Assembly: GCF_047496725.1 (NCBI RefSeq)
Contig: NC_132970.1
Location: 19,184,001-19,248,000 of the forward strand
Reading direction: 5' to 3'
DNA: 64,000 nt
Source of the DNA: Anoplolepis gracilipes
Lineage: Eukaryota; Arthropoda; Insecta; Hymenoptera; Formicidae
The notes under the pieces were generated by a model. The model saw only the letters and a program-made list of their open reading frames with translations, was not told where the DNA came from and ran no database searches. Shown here piece by piece: positions 13,345 to 26,583 of the stretch. The first letter of the stretch is position 1; each line of letters begins with the position of its first letter. Made by a program: the position numbers and the translations under genes.

Positions 13345-13703
13345 ATCGTAAAATGTTACTGCCGGTAATCTGAGGTTAACTTGGTAAGAGAACCATCAGG
13401 TTTCTGACTGCTTTCCGGCTTCATTCACAAGAACGAGAGACACTATGTCGCTTACTGGGGATTCGGATGAGAGATTTTACTACCACGCATTTCTCCGTTT
13501 GAATTACGAATAATCGTTACGTTTATGCACGAACGGAGATTTGTCTTCTGGCCACATCTTCGAGGCACGTTTGTAGCTCAAATATACGTTTTTGGAATTA
13601 TCTTGAGTTAACAAGTATAAATACCCCTTATAAATGATCATTACATTTTCTTACGTATTCTGCTCTTATTACATGTGTTATAATTATATCAAATATATAT
13701 TAA

Positions 13704-13906
13704 CCCTTATTCCGTACTGAAGGATCATTTTTGTCTGTAATTTTTCTGAATTTATTATTTTAGTCTTTATTTAGAATGTTCAAAGAAGGTATATACATAT
13801 TTTCAGATTTTTTTAAAACACTTTTACATATTAATAAACTTATCGAAAATACGCTGACCCACCTGTACAGTTAGAAGGTGCCAAAAATAACAATACGGAA
13901 TAAGGG
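13704..13906 (+). mobile_element. piggyBac-type MITE, copy 1 (internal deletion)
   Basis: This copy is flanked by TTAA at 13700 and TTAG at 13907, a one-base decay of the TTAA duplication. It has inverted ends CCCTTATTCCGTA and TACGGAATAAGGG. The CCC start next to TTAA is typical of piggyBac-superfamily elements. It is 203 bp, about 65 bp shorter than the other copies, because a central block is missing. It has no coding capacity. Confidence 0.8.
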
Positions 13907-14386
13907 TTAGGTTTTAAGAAGATGTATGAAAAACAAAATATGTGTAACGAAATATAAACGTGCTCATTAGAAACTCATTTCATATAATAAATAAGAAGAA
14001 GCTGATTTTTCTGCACTTGGTAATTCGAAACCAATGACGGATATAGCCGAGTTAGAAGAAGCCGACTACTCTTTTCCGCTTTTCCACTTTTCTCTCGCGT
14101 GTTTTTGCGGTTGGTCAACCAGCGTGCCCGACTTTCCTGGCATTTCCCATTTCCTCGTTCAGAGTATCCGACTTTCGCGTATTACGGAAAGTGTAGCCCG
14201 AGGAAAGTCCTTTTATTCGCGAAACTTCTCGCAGCGACCGCAGAATCCTGCGGCGGCGAATACTCAAGAATTTAGGACGACCGCTTACGTCACACGGACG
14301 CCGGAAAGATCGCAATGACGTGGACACTAAATTCGGCGAGGGTCCGCTCAGCGAGAGGGAACGATTATTAGAGGTCGTAAAACTAG

Positions 14387-14407
14387 TTTTTTTTTTTTTT
14401 TTTTTTT
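14387..14407. repeat. Poly(T) tract, 21 T
   Basis: A run of T lies within an otherwise GC-rich stretch. No associated retroelement is seen. Confidence 0.9.
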
Positions 14408-17400
14408 CGAAATCACCCTGGCGCCGGCCGGCAAACGGTCGGCTTGCATTCGCGTGTTTAATTCACGACATTGTGTCGTGGCGTAAGCTGCCAGACACGC
14501 TTGGCTTCATTCAATATTCCATTTCTTCATTAATGTAAACAACAATGGCGTTACAATGATGTGAATACGGTATATGTGTTACGTTGTGACCACCTACTCT
14601 TTATTCCTTAGCAAGTCATCTTGTTACAATTAATTCTACGAAACATATTCGCGAAACGATATAATTAATTGTGATGCCTGTGTATTATATTAATAAAACA
14701 TGAATACATTTTAATCTAGAAAAAACCAATTAAAAATGATTCAAAACCCTAATCTCTTAATTTACTGACTTAATTTACTTGATTTTAATTATATAATAGA
14801 ATAAAATATTTTAATTTTGTAATATTTTGCATATCATAAATGATTTAATACAAAACTGTAAGATATAAAAAATAATAAAAAAATTGTAAAAAAACAGTAA
14901 AATGAAAATTATTAAGTATATTTAAAAGAATAGTTAATGGATATTAGTTAATGGATATTAGATAAAGTATAGCTCCAGGTTGTTTTAGATAATGACTTTT
15001 GTTATTGATTTATATCATCTGACAGGCCTCCTTAATTAAAATATATCGCAACAGTCTCATATATCGTTTGAATATCATTGCAAACATTTAATTCATGTAC
15101 ACGTGCCTGCATGCGAGATACACGCGACAAAATTCTCAGAAAGATTATTTCGGCGCGTTTGTGAATTTTTGGAGGTCGACCTTGATGAGTCTCGCGATGC
15201 ATTCTTAAGACTATTTTTCGAAAAAAAAAATCCACTGTAACACTGTCACCGTGATCAATTCAGGAGAAACGAAAGACCAAACCGTAAAATCCATCGAATG
15301 AAGGAGAAAGCTTGAGAATCGATATGAAAGAATCTGCTTCGATTCTTGGCGATTCTCGCGCTTCATCTCATTTGCATATCAATTAATTGATGACAATTAC
15401 CGCAGGATTTATTGTGCTGTAGATGTTCTTGTCAGTAATAATCCTCGGGAGACACACCCTTTTTTGTCTCGTCCATTGGCCGAGCGTTGCTGAGTTGAAA
15501 AATTATTGGTACTTCTACGATCCTCTTCTGCGGCTTGCATACAATTATTGTTTAACAAGGTGAGAAACTTCGGAGAAATTACTTTCTTTTTTACGTTTTC
15601 TCTGTGCCAGGAATTTTCTTGCTATTTAAGTCGCGATGAAGACATACTACTGACACGCAGTAACGATCGAACCTGTAGACAATTTGCATCTTTTAATTAA
15701 GAGATCTCTACTTCTCACTCTACTTCACTTGTTACTGAGACTTTAAATTTGTATTTAAATTTTCTTCTTTTAAAGTTTTCAATAATTTACTTTAGCTATC
15801 TCGCTTTAAAATGTTTTTGATCTTTTTTTATATTAATATTTATTTCTATAATTTATTGATATTTGTTCCCCCATTTCATTCAGAAATTTAGCGCGACAAA
15901 TCTTCAAGGACTTACGTCAGTCTTCATTATATGTTCACACGTATCTTCGCAGTCCAATCCTTGACAGTCCAAGGCCGAGTATCACTTGACACTCATTGAA
16001 ACAAATTGCCATTTACAATAGAAATAAAAAGAACATTACTTTAAAGCTTTTAATGCCTTTGTGTTGCGCCATTAGTTTATGTTAATAGGATTGCAGAGGT
16101 AAATTTTTTAAAGGAAATATTATACACAATTTAAAAACAAGTAATTTCTAAGAGAAAAAGGAAAAGAGAGATTAAACATTTTTTTTATTCAATCTTTATT
16201 AAATGTTTGAGCTCAAAATTTATTTCAAGACTATATACTTGACTTAAGTTTTAACGTTAGACGCGTACATGGTGTAAAGCAAACCATCAAAAACCAATAT
16301 GTTTCTAGCGATAGTCAAACATAGTCTTCTTCGTTGTCTAAGAAGATAAGACCCGTGAGATATCCGGTCAGTAACGGAAGCAGAGTTGTCGATTTATTTG
16401 CGAATGAAAATAACCAATACGGTAATCGACGCCATTTGTCAATTTTACCATTGCGTGGACATGCGAGAAAAGAGTTCATCTCTTTTTCCTTTTCGTGGAT
16501 GGCTGGCTAGCCGCCAGGAACACTTTATCGAGGAACAATCTGGATCGTGCACAATGCATATTCGGCATATAAAAATTATCCGGTTTCGATATTAAAGAGA
16601 AGAGAAAATCTCTATGTTCCCTTTTCTTTTTTTTTTTTTTGATTTCCAGTTTTTCGATCACAGCTGAAAAATCGTGGGTTTATAACGCGGTTAGATTGAA
16701 GAAAAATTCCGCGTTGCCTGCCGCGTGCAAAAGCGGCACTTCTTCGACGTGCAAACAGTACCGTACCTGTCACGAGCCGTTATCTAATCGAGAATGGGCC
16801 TTATCGTTTCCCCCTGCCGCCCCTCATTCAAACATGACCTCCCTAGAATTGCGAGACGCCGCATAAAAATTATGTTCAGCCTTGCAACGTTATACATGTT
16901 CTATATTCTATAGTCTCACAGGGCGTACAAGGTACAATGAATGTTCGTTCTATATGCGATAGCAGTCACGCACGAAATTTTTTATTCGATGTACATTTTG
17001 CAGTGCAAAAGTATTAAGATCATTCGCTTTATTTTCTCAGAGACAACAAAGATATATCATTCTTCATTTATCGCCTTTGTGAATTTAAAAGATAAACAGA
17101 CGAATCAAGAGATTGTATGTTTTTCTCTAATTATAAAAGTGATAATGTCGGTTACGTACTGCTAGATTGTAAAATACTACGCTAAATCTCGCGATCTAAT
17201 AATACGTTATACATTTTACATGCGCTATATTTATATAAACTGTAGATAATGCGGTAAAAAATAATTATAATAACGATTTGCTCCAAAAAATATCTATTTA
17301 TCAATGAATTTAACATTGCGATGATAAAGTTGCGAAATGTATTGTATTTATGGTAAATAAAAATTACACATATATTTTTTAGATTGAAGTGCATACTAAT

Positions 17401-17510
17401 TAAATTACAAATTTCCAAAGAGAATTACAAAAAGAAACTTATATAAAATTTATAAAATATATTATATATATTAATAGATATTAATATAATATATATATTT
17501 GATATATCAA

Positions 17511-17514
<4 letters not shown>

Positions 17515-17550
<36 letters not shown>
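17515..17550. repeat. (AT)n microsatellite
   Basis: About 36 bases of alternating AT lie in an AT-only block (17410-17600). Confidence 0.95.
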
Positions 17551-17554
<4 letters not shown>

Positions 17555-18590
17555 ATATATAATATATAATATTTCATATAAATAAATGTTAAAACTTTTA
17601 TAAACAAAGAAGAATTCTAAATAAAGAGCTTTGTTTATTGCAGAGCTTAAACGTTCACTGCTTCGTCTTCAATTTTATAATCTTATCACCCGATAAAACC
17701 AAGTAATTTCATTTGGATTTATCTAAAATCCAGGTAGTTTCGACATAGTTTCAAGATTATTGACATGGGAATTCGCGCTGCTATTTCTCGCCAGGTGAGA
17801 TCGCAATATCCCTCAACTAACACACGACAGCTCTTGAAACACTTTAAGCCTAAACTACTCCGCCGCTTGTGCAGCTCTTCAGCCGTCGTTGAACAATAAT
17901 TGTTGTATGGTAGAAACGGGGTCTTTTCAACCCGCGTAAACGTCGCGAGTACATCCCGGCAACCGTCGGAGCAGACGCGTCAGGAATTTCTCTTCCTTCG
18001 CTAGAGCTATATACATACGCGCGCGGCGAATTTAGAACGCAACAAGAAGAAATCGTGACGAGCGACACGGGGAAGGAAAGAGCGACGGGAAAGATGGCAT
18101 AGCGGCCGACAGAAGACAGAGAAATCGAGGGAAGAAGGAGCGCCATTTTGATACATAACAGACATTTGCACTGTCAGAGCACTGGCACGTCCGATGGCAA
18201 TGTCGAGAAGAATTTGCATGTCACAGATATGAAAAAGATGCAATGCAATGTTATCTTACTGATTTAAATGTAAATTTATTATTTATTCAAGAAACCCTGT
18301 CCAGTGTTTAAATTATTCAAAGTAAAACAGGTTTACAAAGAACTTAATCATTCTAATATGATTGTCTTTATAATAATGCTTTTAATAAAGAATTTAATAT
18401 TTAATACCTTTAATAAAGAATTTAATTTTGATCCAATTAAACTTGAAAATGCAAGACGACAAATTCAAATTTGTAAAATTATTTATGCAGATAACGAACA
18501 ACATAAATATAATATATAAATAAATAAATTATACTTTTCTTTTTATTTCAATTTCTTTTAATCAATCTCCTCCTTCAGATGATGTTCGTA

Positions 18591-18599
<9 letters not shown>

Positions 18600-18634
<35 letters not shown>
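18600..18634. repeat. (TA)n microsatellite
   Basis: About 35 bases of alternating TA lie 62 bases before the acceptor of the candidate exon at 18697. Confidence 0.95.
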
Positions 18635-18636
<2 letters not shown>

Positions 18637-18696
18637 TGAATTTATTAAAAGAATAAGTTTCAAATACGTGATGTTACTAAAGTTTTCTTTTTACAG

Positions 18697-18883
18697 AACG
18701 CCGCGATTACCACTAGTGCTTATCAACTGTAATCGCACATCGGTACAAGGATCAACATCAAATCTGAACATCAAAGAGGATCTACGAGCTCTACGGATGT
18801 TCTCTCTTTGGAGCCCGAGGATCACCTTGAGCGAGGTGGGACGCGGGATTAATCCGCGATTCGAGATTGTCAGTCAAGAATGA
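18697..18883 (+). CDS. Candidate terminal exon or non-coding exon
   Basis: A strong acceptor (gttttctttttacag) introduces a GC-richer block. In one entry phase the frame is open for 62 codons to TGA at 18881. In the phase 0 entry it reads NAAITTSAYQL then stop, although that same frame beyond the stop looks coding-like (GSTSSTDVLSLEPEDHLERG). Which frame, if any, is used cannot be decided. It may be part of a long non-coding RNA or a decayed coding exon. Confidence 0.2.
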
Positions 18884-19019
18884 AACGGATTTAAATATCT
18901 AAAGCACATATCGCGGTAAGAGGATGATGGCAGAGGGGAGGAAAAAAATATATGCATTACATACGGCGGCAAGACATACATACAACGGCAAAGGGCAGAA
19001 AGAGAGAAAGAAACGCGTA

Positions 19020-19970
19020 CGCAACGCGAGTACCTCATTGGTGGATCCGTGACCGTTCATCTTGCCGTCACCTCTGGTATCCCATTACCGGTCTGCGGCG
19101 AAACGCACCGAGGATCGTTCACCTCCCTGCATCGGTTCTCGAAAATGGCACATCCCGTCCTTGGCGCGCGCGCGCGCGCGTGCGTTTTCGCGAAAACTCT
19201 TGATTTTCGAACGTACTTTCAAGGTCACCTCGCCACCGTTAATAATAGATTCGGCGACCCCCGAAGATTTGTGTCGATCCAGGGAATGGTGAGAGAGACC
19301 GATCGCAACGACGACCGGTTAACTGGCACAGGCAAAAGTCTCTTAAGGGCAGAAAAATGTCCAGTTTACCATTCGCGATTCCTGTTAATGGCATTCATCG
19401 TGAATTTCAAAATCGATGATTTTAATCGACATTGGGCCACTCAAACTCGTCGCCAAAATAACTGCGACCAGATGTCAAACATACGATTACAGTTTACATT
19501 TGACAGATTCTCGATTCTTTGGACCACCACTGATTCATGATACGTTCACATTGCTCCGATAATTGGAACCGTACACGTCAAACAAATTCCTCGAGGATTC
19601 GTTCGCGTGATTCGTTCCAAGGACGCGGCTGGCTTAGGTCTGCGGCGCGATTTTCGGAGCCGGTTTTTCGGCGGGTTTTGCGTGCCGGTCCTCGACAATC
19701 GTCGCGGAAACGAAATGGTGCAAGAGACCACCGCGCTGCGCCGGCGAATCGATCTTTCCCACGTCCTTCGCGTCGGAGCGCTCTTCGCGGACTGAAGAGC
19801 GACGCGGCGCGCGTGCACGAAGCCCATCGCTATCGCCGCAGGTAGACACCCCACTATAGCCGCTTGAAAATTCGTGGTCGCGAGTTAATAACCCGTTCTC
19901 TCGTGTACACCAGTGTAAGTCGCGCGATGTGCGCGGGCGGCCGTGTGCTAGTATGTCGATCTCATAAATA
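19020..19970. promoter_or_regulatory. Largest CpG-rich island of the window
   Basis: Nearly 1 kb rich in CG dinucleotides, with an alternating GCGCGCGC run near 19165, lies in AT-rich DNA. Overlapping open frames exist on both strands without a recognisable product. In insects such islands often mark promoters or enhancers; here that is inference. Further CpG-rich blocks follow at 20380-20670, 21240-21970 and 22400-22780. Confidence 0.3.
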
Positions 19971-20982
19971 TGCCGGAGGAAGATTTCTAAACGTTTAATG
20001 TAGGTATAATTATTACCGAAGATAATAACTTCGGCAAAACGTGTCAAATTGCTTTGCAATTTTTTTCAAGAATTTAGTTACATATACATATGTTTTTAAT
20101 TTCATAAACATACCGAATGACAAGTTGTCTAAATATTATAAACGACAAGTTTTATTTTGTTTAAATAGAAACTGTGTGCACGTATTTTTAAATATTTATT
20201 ATATTATACACGGTTTCTAAAAAATCGAAATTACTTATTTTCAAAATCACATATTTACTGTATATTTTAAAAGTCAAATTGAAAATATCCCAAAACCGAA
20301 GAAAAATTGACGTTAGATTTTCTCAATAGATGCAATTCCTTTCTATGTGCTATTCGCTATTTCGATTGCTGATCACGACTATTGTCAACCGGTAATCCTT
20401 TTGCGCAACACGCGACGCGATGTATCAAGCGTCACGATACCTAAAGACACCGCGACATTTTTTCGCGTTTTTCGTTGCCGATCGCCGTTCGATTCTCGAT
20501 CGATCAGCCCGGCTGAGCCACCACAGTCCCAACGAAATCCCGTTACAACCCTCGCACGCGATCGCATCGCATTTCCCTTCCGCGATCCGAAAACGTGCGG
20601 TGATGCACGTGCGTGTATCGAGACTGTATCTCGACTCGGAATTACTCGTATCCGACGAGGTGTCGTGATCGTTTAACTTAACGCGCCTGCCTATATAATT
20701 CGTCGTTTATGTAGTGAATCACAATAATTACTGCTTTTTCGAAAGTGTGATTACGATAATTATACGCCGTCGCATTGATCGTACGAGTGGATGGGGGAAA
20801 TGAAGAATTTCGCGCGTACGATATGAAATTCGTGAAGTAAGGTGATTAACTCTCGAGTCGGCTTTTTCGCAGAGAAAGATTGCTTGGTATTATGTATTTT
20901 AGAGTGAGCGCCAAAACGTGACGATAAATTGTTTAAGAAATAAAGTAATTATTTATATAAAAGTATTTTGGAAAATTAAAAA

Positions 20983-21163
20983 AAAAATTATATTAAAAGC
21001 ATTACAGAAATATATAAAAACAATTTTCCCTCAATAATGAGGGATGAAAAAGATAGCAAAAAGTACAAAAAGTACAAAAAAAACGAGAGAGAAAAATTAT
21101 CTTTTATTATTAAGGGACAATTGTTTTTATATATATTTTTGTAATTCTTTTTACATAATTTAT
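20983..21163. repeat. Inverted-repeat foldback, arms about 50 bp
   Basis: The left arm (to 21031, ending AACAATTTTCCCT) and the right arm (from 21113, starting AGGGACAATTG) are imperfect reverse complements over about 50 bp. They enclose an 81-base AT-rich spacer with a TACAAAAAG duplication. It is consistent with an old MITE, and no target duplication can be assigned. Confidence 0.5.
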
Positions 21164-21969
21164 GTCAATTTTACAGATAATTTTCCGTTATACTCTATTT
21201 TTACTTAATCATTAACATCCCTAAAAATGTCTCGGAAACTCTACTAGCTACTTCTGAGCGCGGAAAGGTTCGGTTTCAAAGGGCAAATCGATCTCGCCAC
21301 AAAGCCGATAATCCGGCATCCTGGCTCGTCAAAGTAAACGAACATTACACACAGGCGCCTTAGCAAGGCACGATGCGACCCTTCTACCGGTATACCCTCC
21401 AATTCCTCGTGCGCTATCCCGGAGGTCTCACGTGACCTCTCGCGTTTATGCGAACCCAGCCCTTTGCCTCCCCCGCAGTATTCGAGCTTTCTTTGGTCGA
21501 GTACCTCGATAGACTGCCATTACGTTATATACCCGGCCTCTCACACTCGTCGCATAAGAGAATCTCGCCGTTCGGGCTAATATCAGTGCAGCTGCAGATG
21601 CATCGCCGCACTACCGTGTGCGCCAGAATGCAGGTCTAGGGGGTCAGCAGGCGGGAAGAAGAGGGAGACGCCGAGATGTCGTGGAAGAGAGGCTTCACGA
21701 TGTTACCGTCTGGTTTCCCCGGTTCTTGTCGCCTGTTTACTATCCTGGAAGACCGAGCCTGCTGGTACACACAACCCGGTTATGGTAGCGGTCGCCTGTT
21801 TCGTATTTGACGTTGGCGTAACAACGGGCGATGCACCGCGCTGGAGAAAAGCCTCGGCGCGGTTCAAGGTATTAAAAAGATTTGCTCTGTAGAAACTATC
21901 GGCTGCTGCGAGCACTGGCTACCGATTTGCCGACGAGCGAGGAACAAGGACGCATTGCGGGGTTAAGGT

Positions 21970-24900
21970 TACGATGATGACGCTTCGATTATTTGCACAG
22001 ATTTCCGAGATTGCAATATCATTTACCTAAAACTTTTCCAAAGATTATTATAATCGTTATATTTTTTTGGCGCACTTTTATTGAAAATATATATTCTATT
22101 ATATCAGCAAATATTTAATGTTATTAGAAAAATATAATGTGTTTTCTTGAACAGATTTCGATATCGGATCTTGAAGTCTCTAAATTCCAATGATCTTTCA
22201 GTTATAAGTTTTGTCGTAATATATATGAATTTTTATGTTTCTTTAAATATCTGAGATGTTTTTATTTCATAATTTAAATGCTTCGAATATTCTGAGAAAT
22301 AATTTGCAGTCGGTCATGAATAAAAACGCTGTCACCTAAAGCAAGCGAATCGGAGACGGATTTCTAGTCTCTTGATATTTCGTAAGAATGCACCAAGTGG
22401 TGATCATCAAAGATGACTTCGTATGCAGGCGGAATAGCCTAGAGGCGTGCGGAGATTTCGGGACCGATAAAAAAGGAGAAGAGTACGGGGGCGGGTGGAG
22501 AAAAAGGTGTATCGCGTAGAGACGCGGGGCGAGAATCGTGTGACCTTCGATCTCGAAGGAAACCTCGGGTTCTCCATATCCGACGAGTGATGTCGTTCGT
22601 TAGCTCGTACGATCGGGCCAGCGACTCTCAACTCGCCTTAACTGGAATTCCAGGAGGAGCGGCCCGAGTTACGGCGATGATATCAATACTTGCGGGAGAT
22701 ACACCGGCGGAAGAGGAGAAAGAGAGCATCATATCTCGTGCGATATCATTGTGGTGTGCTGGCGTCTCTTCTGCAGGGGTACATTGTCTGCTAAAAGTTC
22801 GTAGAAATCGTTGAGGAAGATAATTTAAGCTTCGACTGTCTAAACATAAAGCGTATAAGTTGATCGCGTGAAATACAAGAAATCAATAAACATTGCGAAG
22901 TATACGGTGTCTTTACTATCAGCGTGCAAAACAAATTTTACATAGAGGCACTGATAATTTCCCATTTTTTTTCTCTTATGAAATATATGAAATGTCGAGT
23001 GTGAAGAATGTAACGTCATGGTCGAGCAATATGTTGAATATATCCGGCACGTGATCGTTGTTTACACCACTGTCATAATCCGGGAGATAGCTACTCGCAC
23101 GCTTTCCCCAGCAACGGAAGAGAAAATTGAATGACTTAACGCAATTACCGCGTTGAAAGGTAAACAACACTACGTGAAAAAGGGGCTTGTTCACACCGGT
23201 CAATAAGACCAACTCCCAGTTACTCCCGATTCTCCCCGGATTGTTATTATACTGCGCCCTCGCTGTAGCAGATAAAAACCGCTGCGCCGGAATTCCATGT
23301 GCGTCACGTTCTGAAATTCGAAGCAGGTTCCGGTTCCTTCCAGGAGTCACGTGGCCCAGCAAAAGGGTCCACGACGCATCTCTTCGCGGGATTGTTATTG
23401 TCGCATCGACCTCTTTCTCCTCATTCTTTTCCTCCTCCTCCTCCGCGTTATGATATAATTTACCACATGCGTCTCCTAGGTTCTCGGATGTACAGAGTAT
23501 CCATACCGTCGCCTTGAACTTAAAACGTTATATAATATATCATCGTATATACCGATAGAAGACTACACGTGTGTCGGCATGTATAAGCTCTCGCGTGTTC
23601 CTAACGAGTGCGCACGCTTTACGTCAGGGGCGTAGAATAGTGTCGATGCTGTAATAGCGTTGCATTATGTCACGCATTGTCGCCGTAAAGTTTTACATAA
23701 TGATTGGATTGTGAAATAAATTAAATATTAATTTAAATCAATATGTGTGAAATTATTACGTTATAATTAACGCGTGAAATATATGATTACGATATTACAT
23801 TCGAGCATCTCTTTTTGTAGGAATTTGCAATTTAGTCTTCAGGCGGTTAAAGATATGACTCTTTCATATTTATTACGTTGCGATAATTCTCACTTGTTCA
23901 ATTATCTCCGTTCTTGCGGCCATTTGCCTTCAATTTTTTTATCTCACTGTAACCATCTCAAACCTTTACGATGTATATGACTGCAGTATTTTTACGGGCA
24001 ATGCGGTCGGTGTGCAATTATGCGTTTTTCATCGAGAAGGGAGAAATGACGATCGTTTGGCGCTCGTAAGCGTAATGAGTCCGCGTTACTAATGACCGTA
24101 CGTTTGTGATCATGTCGAAGGACCGGATGCCGGCAGACTTGCTGATCAATCGACGATAGTCGCGACAACCTTGGCAATTACTATACGGGCTCGTTTATGG
24201 ACCCCTGACATTTTTCTCGCGTGCACAAAATATCATTCGATCGCGATCGTTAATTTCGCGGCGGCTTTGAACAGGTAATCGCGGGCGTCTCGAAGCAACG
24301 TGACATTTCGAAGAAACGCCAAACAGCGCTTATATCGACGATGTCATCCTCATCGTCGTAACAAGCTTTAAAACATAGCTGCAAATTCATGCGCTCTCCA
24401 GTCAATTAATTTCTCGAGAGCGTTAAGGAGTTCTTTAGGAATTTGTAGTGAATTGTGATTTGCACTATCAACGAGTTTTATCTCAAAGTTCCTTTTCTTA
24501 TAATCTCATGTATGTATATTAAAATAAAAATTTAACCGCGCAAAGCTATAAACTACGTGGCCGTAATTTCGTAAATGACGCCGAGAACTTTAAGTAACTT
24601 TTTGCCAATGGTAACTACCCCCACGACATCCGCGCAAACCCAAGATTGCGCTTCCTGGACGTTACATCACCGTTATTCTAGAGTAACGACATGGTTAATC
24701 CGCCCTTTCCTTTTTGCAAAAGTGCAGAACGACTCTGACCGCCGCTTTTACCGGAGGAAGCAATACTCTTCGGTCTGCACTTCTCGTGTCTGACACACGT
24801 TCTTCTTCATGTCCAGCTACATTCAGTCTTTCACAGACACTTAGGCTCGACATAAGCGCGTGCTGAAGACGCGCTTATGGGTATGTTCGGCCCTCCACCT

Positions 24901-25959
24901 CTCTCTCTCTCTCTTTCTCTCCATCCACGAGCGTGACATAGGAGTACTTGGAGATACGAAGAAGGTAAGGTAAGTAAGGCTCGTGCTCTGCCCGGTGACT
25001 GAACCCACACCGCATTTCACGTAAGGAGCGCACATGCATGCACTAGCACACACGCGCAAACAGGCGAGCACATACTCATTTGGCCGAGACATCAGAAGAG
25101 AGAAGAGAGAAGAACCGTTCGGAGAAGCAAGAATCTCATCAGTTAAGATATCGACGTACTTTTTGGATTGAGGTATACGATGGAGATTTACCGCGTATAC
25201 GGGTGGAGAACGGTGGAAGCTACTCATTAATCTGTGTTATTTTGCTATCGCGCTATCGACCCCTAGGCCGTGAGAAGAACGATTATTACCTCGAGAAGTA
25301 GGTGCAACGACTGCGAAATTATGTGACGTTAAGAGAGATATTTAGTTTCCCGATGCTTGTTATAGAATTCTTATTAACGTGTATCTTGAATCTTGTATAT
25401 TGAATAGTTTAGTGAAAATCTTAGAGTATTTTTAATATATGATATTATATTATAAAAAAAATATTACAAGATGTCAAACTATATAAGAATAAAATTTAAA
25501 ATTTTTAAGCTTTGGTATTTCTTTATAAATCACCGTAGGAAAACGCAGATCCTAATAATTCTCACAAATTTAAATGTCACATTTTTACAATTTTGTAAAA
25601 TATTCCTTATTATCTTGTAAAAGGAAAGAAGTCGACGCAATCGCTATCAACTTGAACCTTGGGTTAGCGGGTTAGCGTATCTCGAAGGTTAAAAAGATTT
25701 GTTTAAGTATCAAGAAGTACGCGGAAGAGTGCGGCTGCATGGAAGAGAGACTCTTCATGTACGTGGAAGTGTGTGTGCTCTTTGCTCCGGTCTGTCATAA
25801 ACTTTCCGAGAAAGAGAGTCTTGATTACGAATGTCACGATTAGGAGAAGAGACATATTCATGACAGTCTAGTCGCAGCGTTTGCATTTGCGGAACGCTCG
25901 CCACAGTCTGTCACGCGCAGCCAAAAAGAAATCAAGAGCAACTATTAAAAAGAATGGCT

Positions 25960-25990
<31 letters not shown>

Positions 25991-25999
25991 ATCACGTAC
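21970..25999. other. No supported gene; presumably intron downstream of the C1-domain exons
   Basis: Mixed composition with a CpG-rich block at 22400-22780 and the hairpin at 24851. I looked here on the minus strand for an exon starting in phase 0 with Cys as its fifth codon, to complete the C1 domain, and found none with good splice sites. Confidence 0.5.
24851..24879. repeat. Perfect 11-bp-arm hairpin
   Basis: CATAAGCGCGT at 24851-24861 is exactly complementary to 24869-24879 around the 7-base loop GCTGAAG. The stem is GC-rich and is followed by a CT-rich stretch. No gene context tells whether it acts in RNA or DNA. Confidence 0.6.
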
Positions 26000-26037
26000 C
26001 TTGTCCTCGCATGTCTTATGGCAAATGTACTTGCACA
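26000..26037 (-). CDS. Internal microexon: second part of the tensin-type C1 domain
   Basis: A 38-base exon on the minus strand lies between the acceptor gtttcag and the donor AAG|gtacgt. Joined in phase to the exon at 26584-26692, it reads VCKYICHKTCEDK. This supplies Cys38, then X4-His43-X2-Cys46, the next C1 zinc ligands. The last ligand, expected eight residues after Cys46, must come from a following exon that starts in phase 0 and whose fifth codon is Cys. I did not find that exon in the 20 kb of lower coordinates. The two exons are separated by a 546-base intron. The match of ligand spacing and splice phase across the junction makes chance unlikely. Confidence 0.75.
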
Positions 26038-26583
26038 CTGAAACAAAAAGATTTGAATGAATAATAATAATAATAATTTTTCAATCACATTATAATTCTA
26101 ATAACTGATTCTTTTCGTGAGATTTATAAGCAAATTTTAATAAATAGATAGCATTTTATTCGTTGCAAATCGATAAAACCATCGTTATATTAAGCATTAT
26201 AATCAGTGTTTGATTTATGCGTCATATTAATATACTATCATGCTAATTTAATGCAGATGTAACAAATCAGCTCGATTTAATCTTTATCTACATACATGCG
26301 CCAATACATGTGCGTACGGTTGAAAATGCGTTTTTATATTAATCGTAATAATCATTTGATGTAATCTAGAGTACACCGCAATGAGACTTAATAGAACAGC
26401 AATAATATTGATAATAATAATAAAAAGAAAAATATCGAGTTTCGACCCCCGCAGCGACGGGGTTCTAACCGGCACTTTCCCGCCAAGCAGGAGCTTCCGT
26501 ATCAACGATTGATTCCAGAGTACTACCGACCAGAGAGCCAGCTGTTAGTTAGTACCCTGAAGGGAACGATGTTATCGACTTAC

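Larger units (their letters stand above)
10919..18696. other. Gene-poor stretch
   Basis: It contains the tandem duplication at 11457, CpG-rich patches at 12020-12400 and 13000-13250, MITE copy 1, a poly(T) run and AT-only blocks. A minus-strand donor after ATGAAGACTGAC at 15916 and a plus-strand donor after a 30-base ATG frame at 17765 were seen but are not supported further. Confidence 0.5.

Noticed and set aside
15916..15984. Minus-strand frame ending ATGAAGACTGAC at a consensus donor
   Set aside because: An in-frame stop lies about 22 codons upstream, no acceptor is visible, and 22 codons are within chance; the donor alone is not enough.
17765..17794. Short ATG frame (MGIRAAISRQ) ending in a gtgaga donor
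   Set aside because: Ten codons and one donor are expected by chance; no partner exon gives a sensible protein.
19049..19540. 163-codon plus-strand open frame in the CpG island
   Set aside because: Several overlapping frames on both strands, no similarity recognised, low-complexity GCGC run inside.
21703..21915. 70-codon minus-strand frame ending near a gtaaca site
   Set aside because: The donor is poor and the peptide is unrecognised.
22324..22351. Minus-strand acceptor followed by GTGACAGCG, considered as the missing C1 exon
   Set aside because: The fifth codon is not Cys and the frame soon becomes AT-rich and stops, so it does not complete the C1 domain.
22476..22815. Protein-like frames in the CpG-rich block at 22.4-22.8 kb
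   Set aside because: Different frames look equally plausible, none has both splice sites or a known domain.
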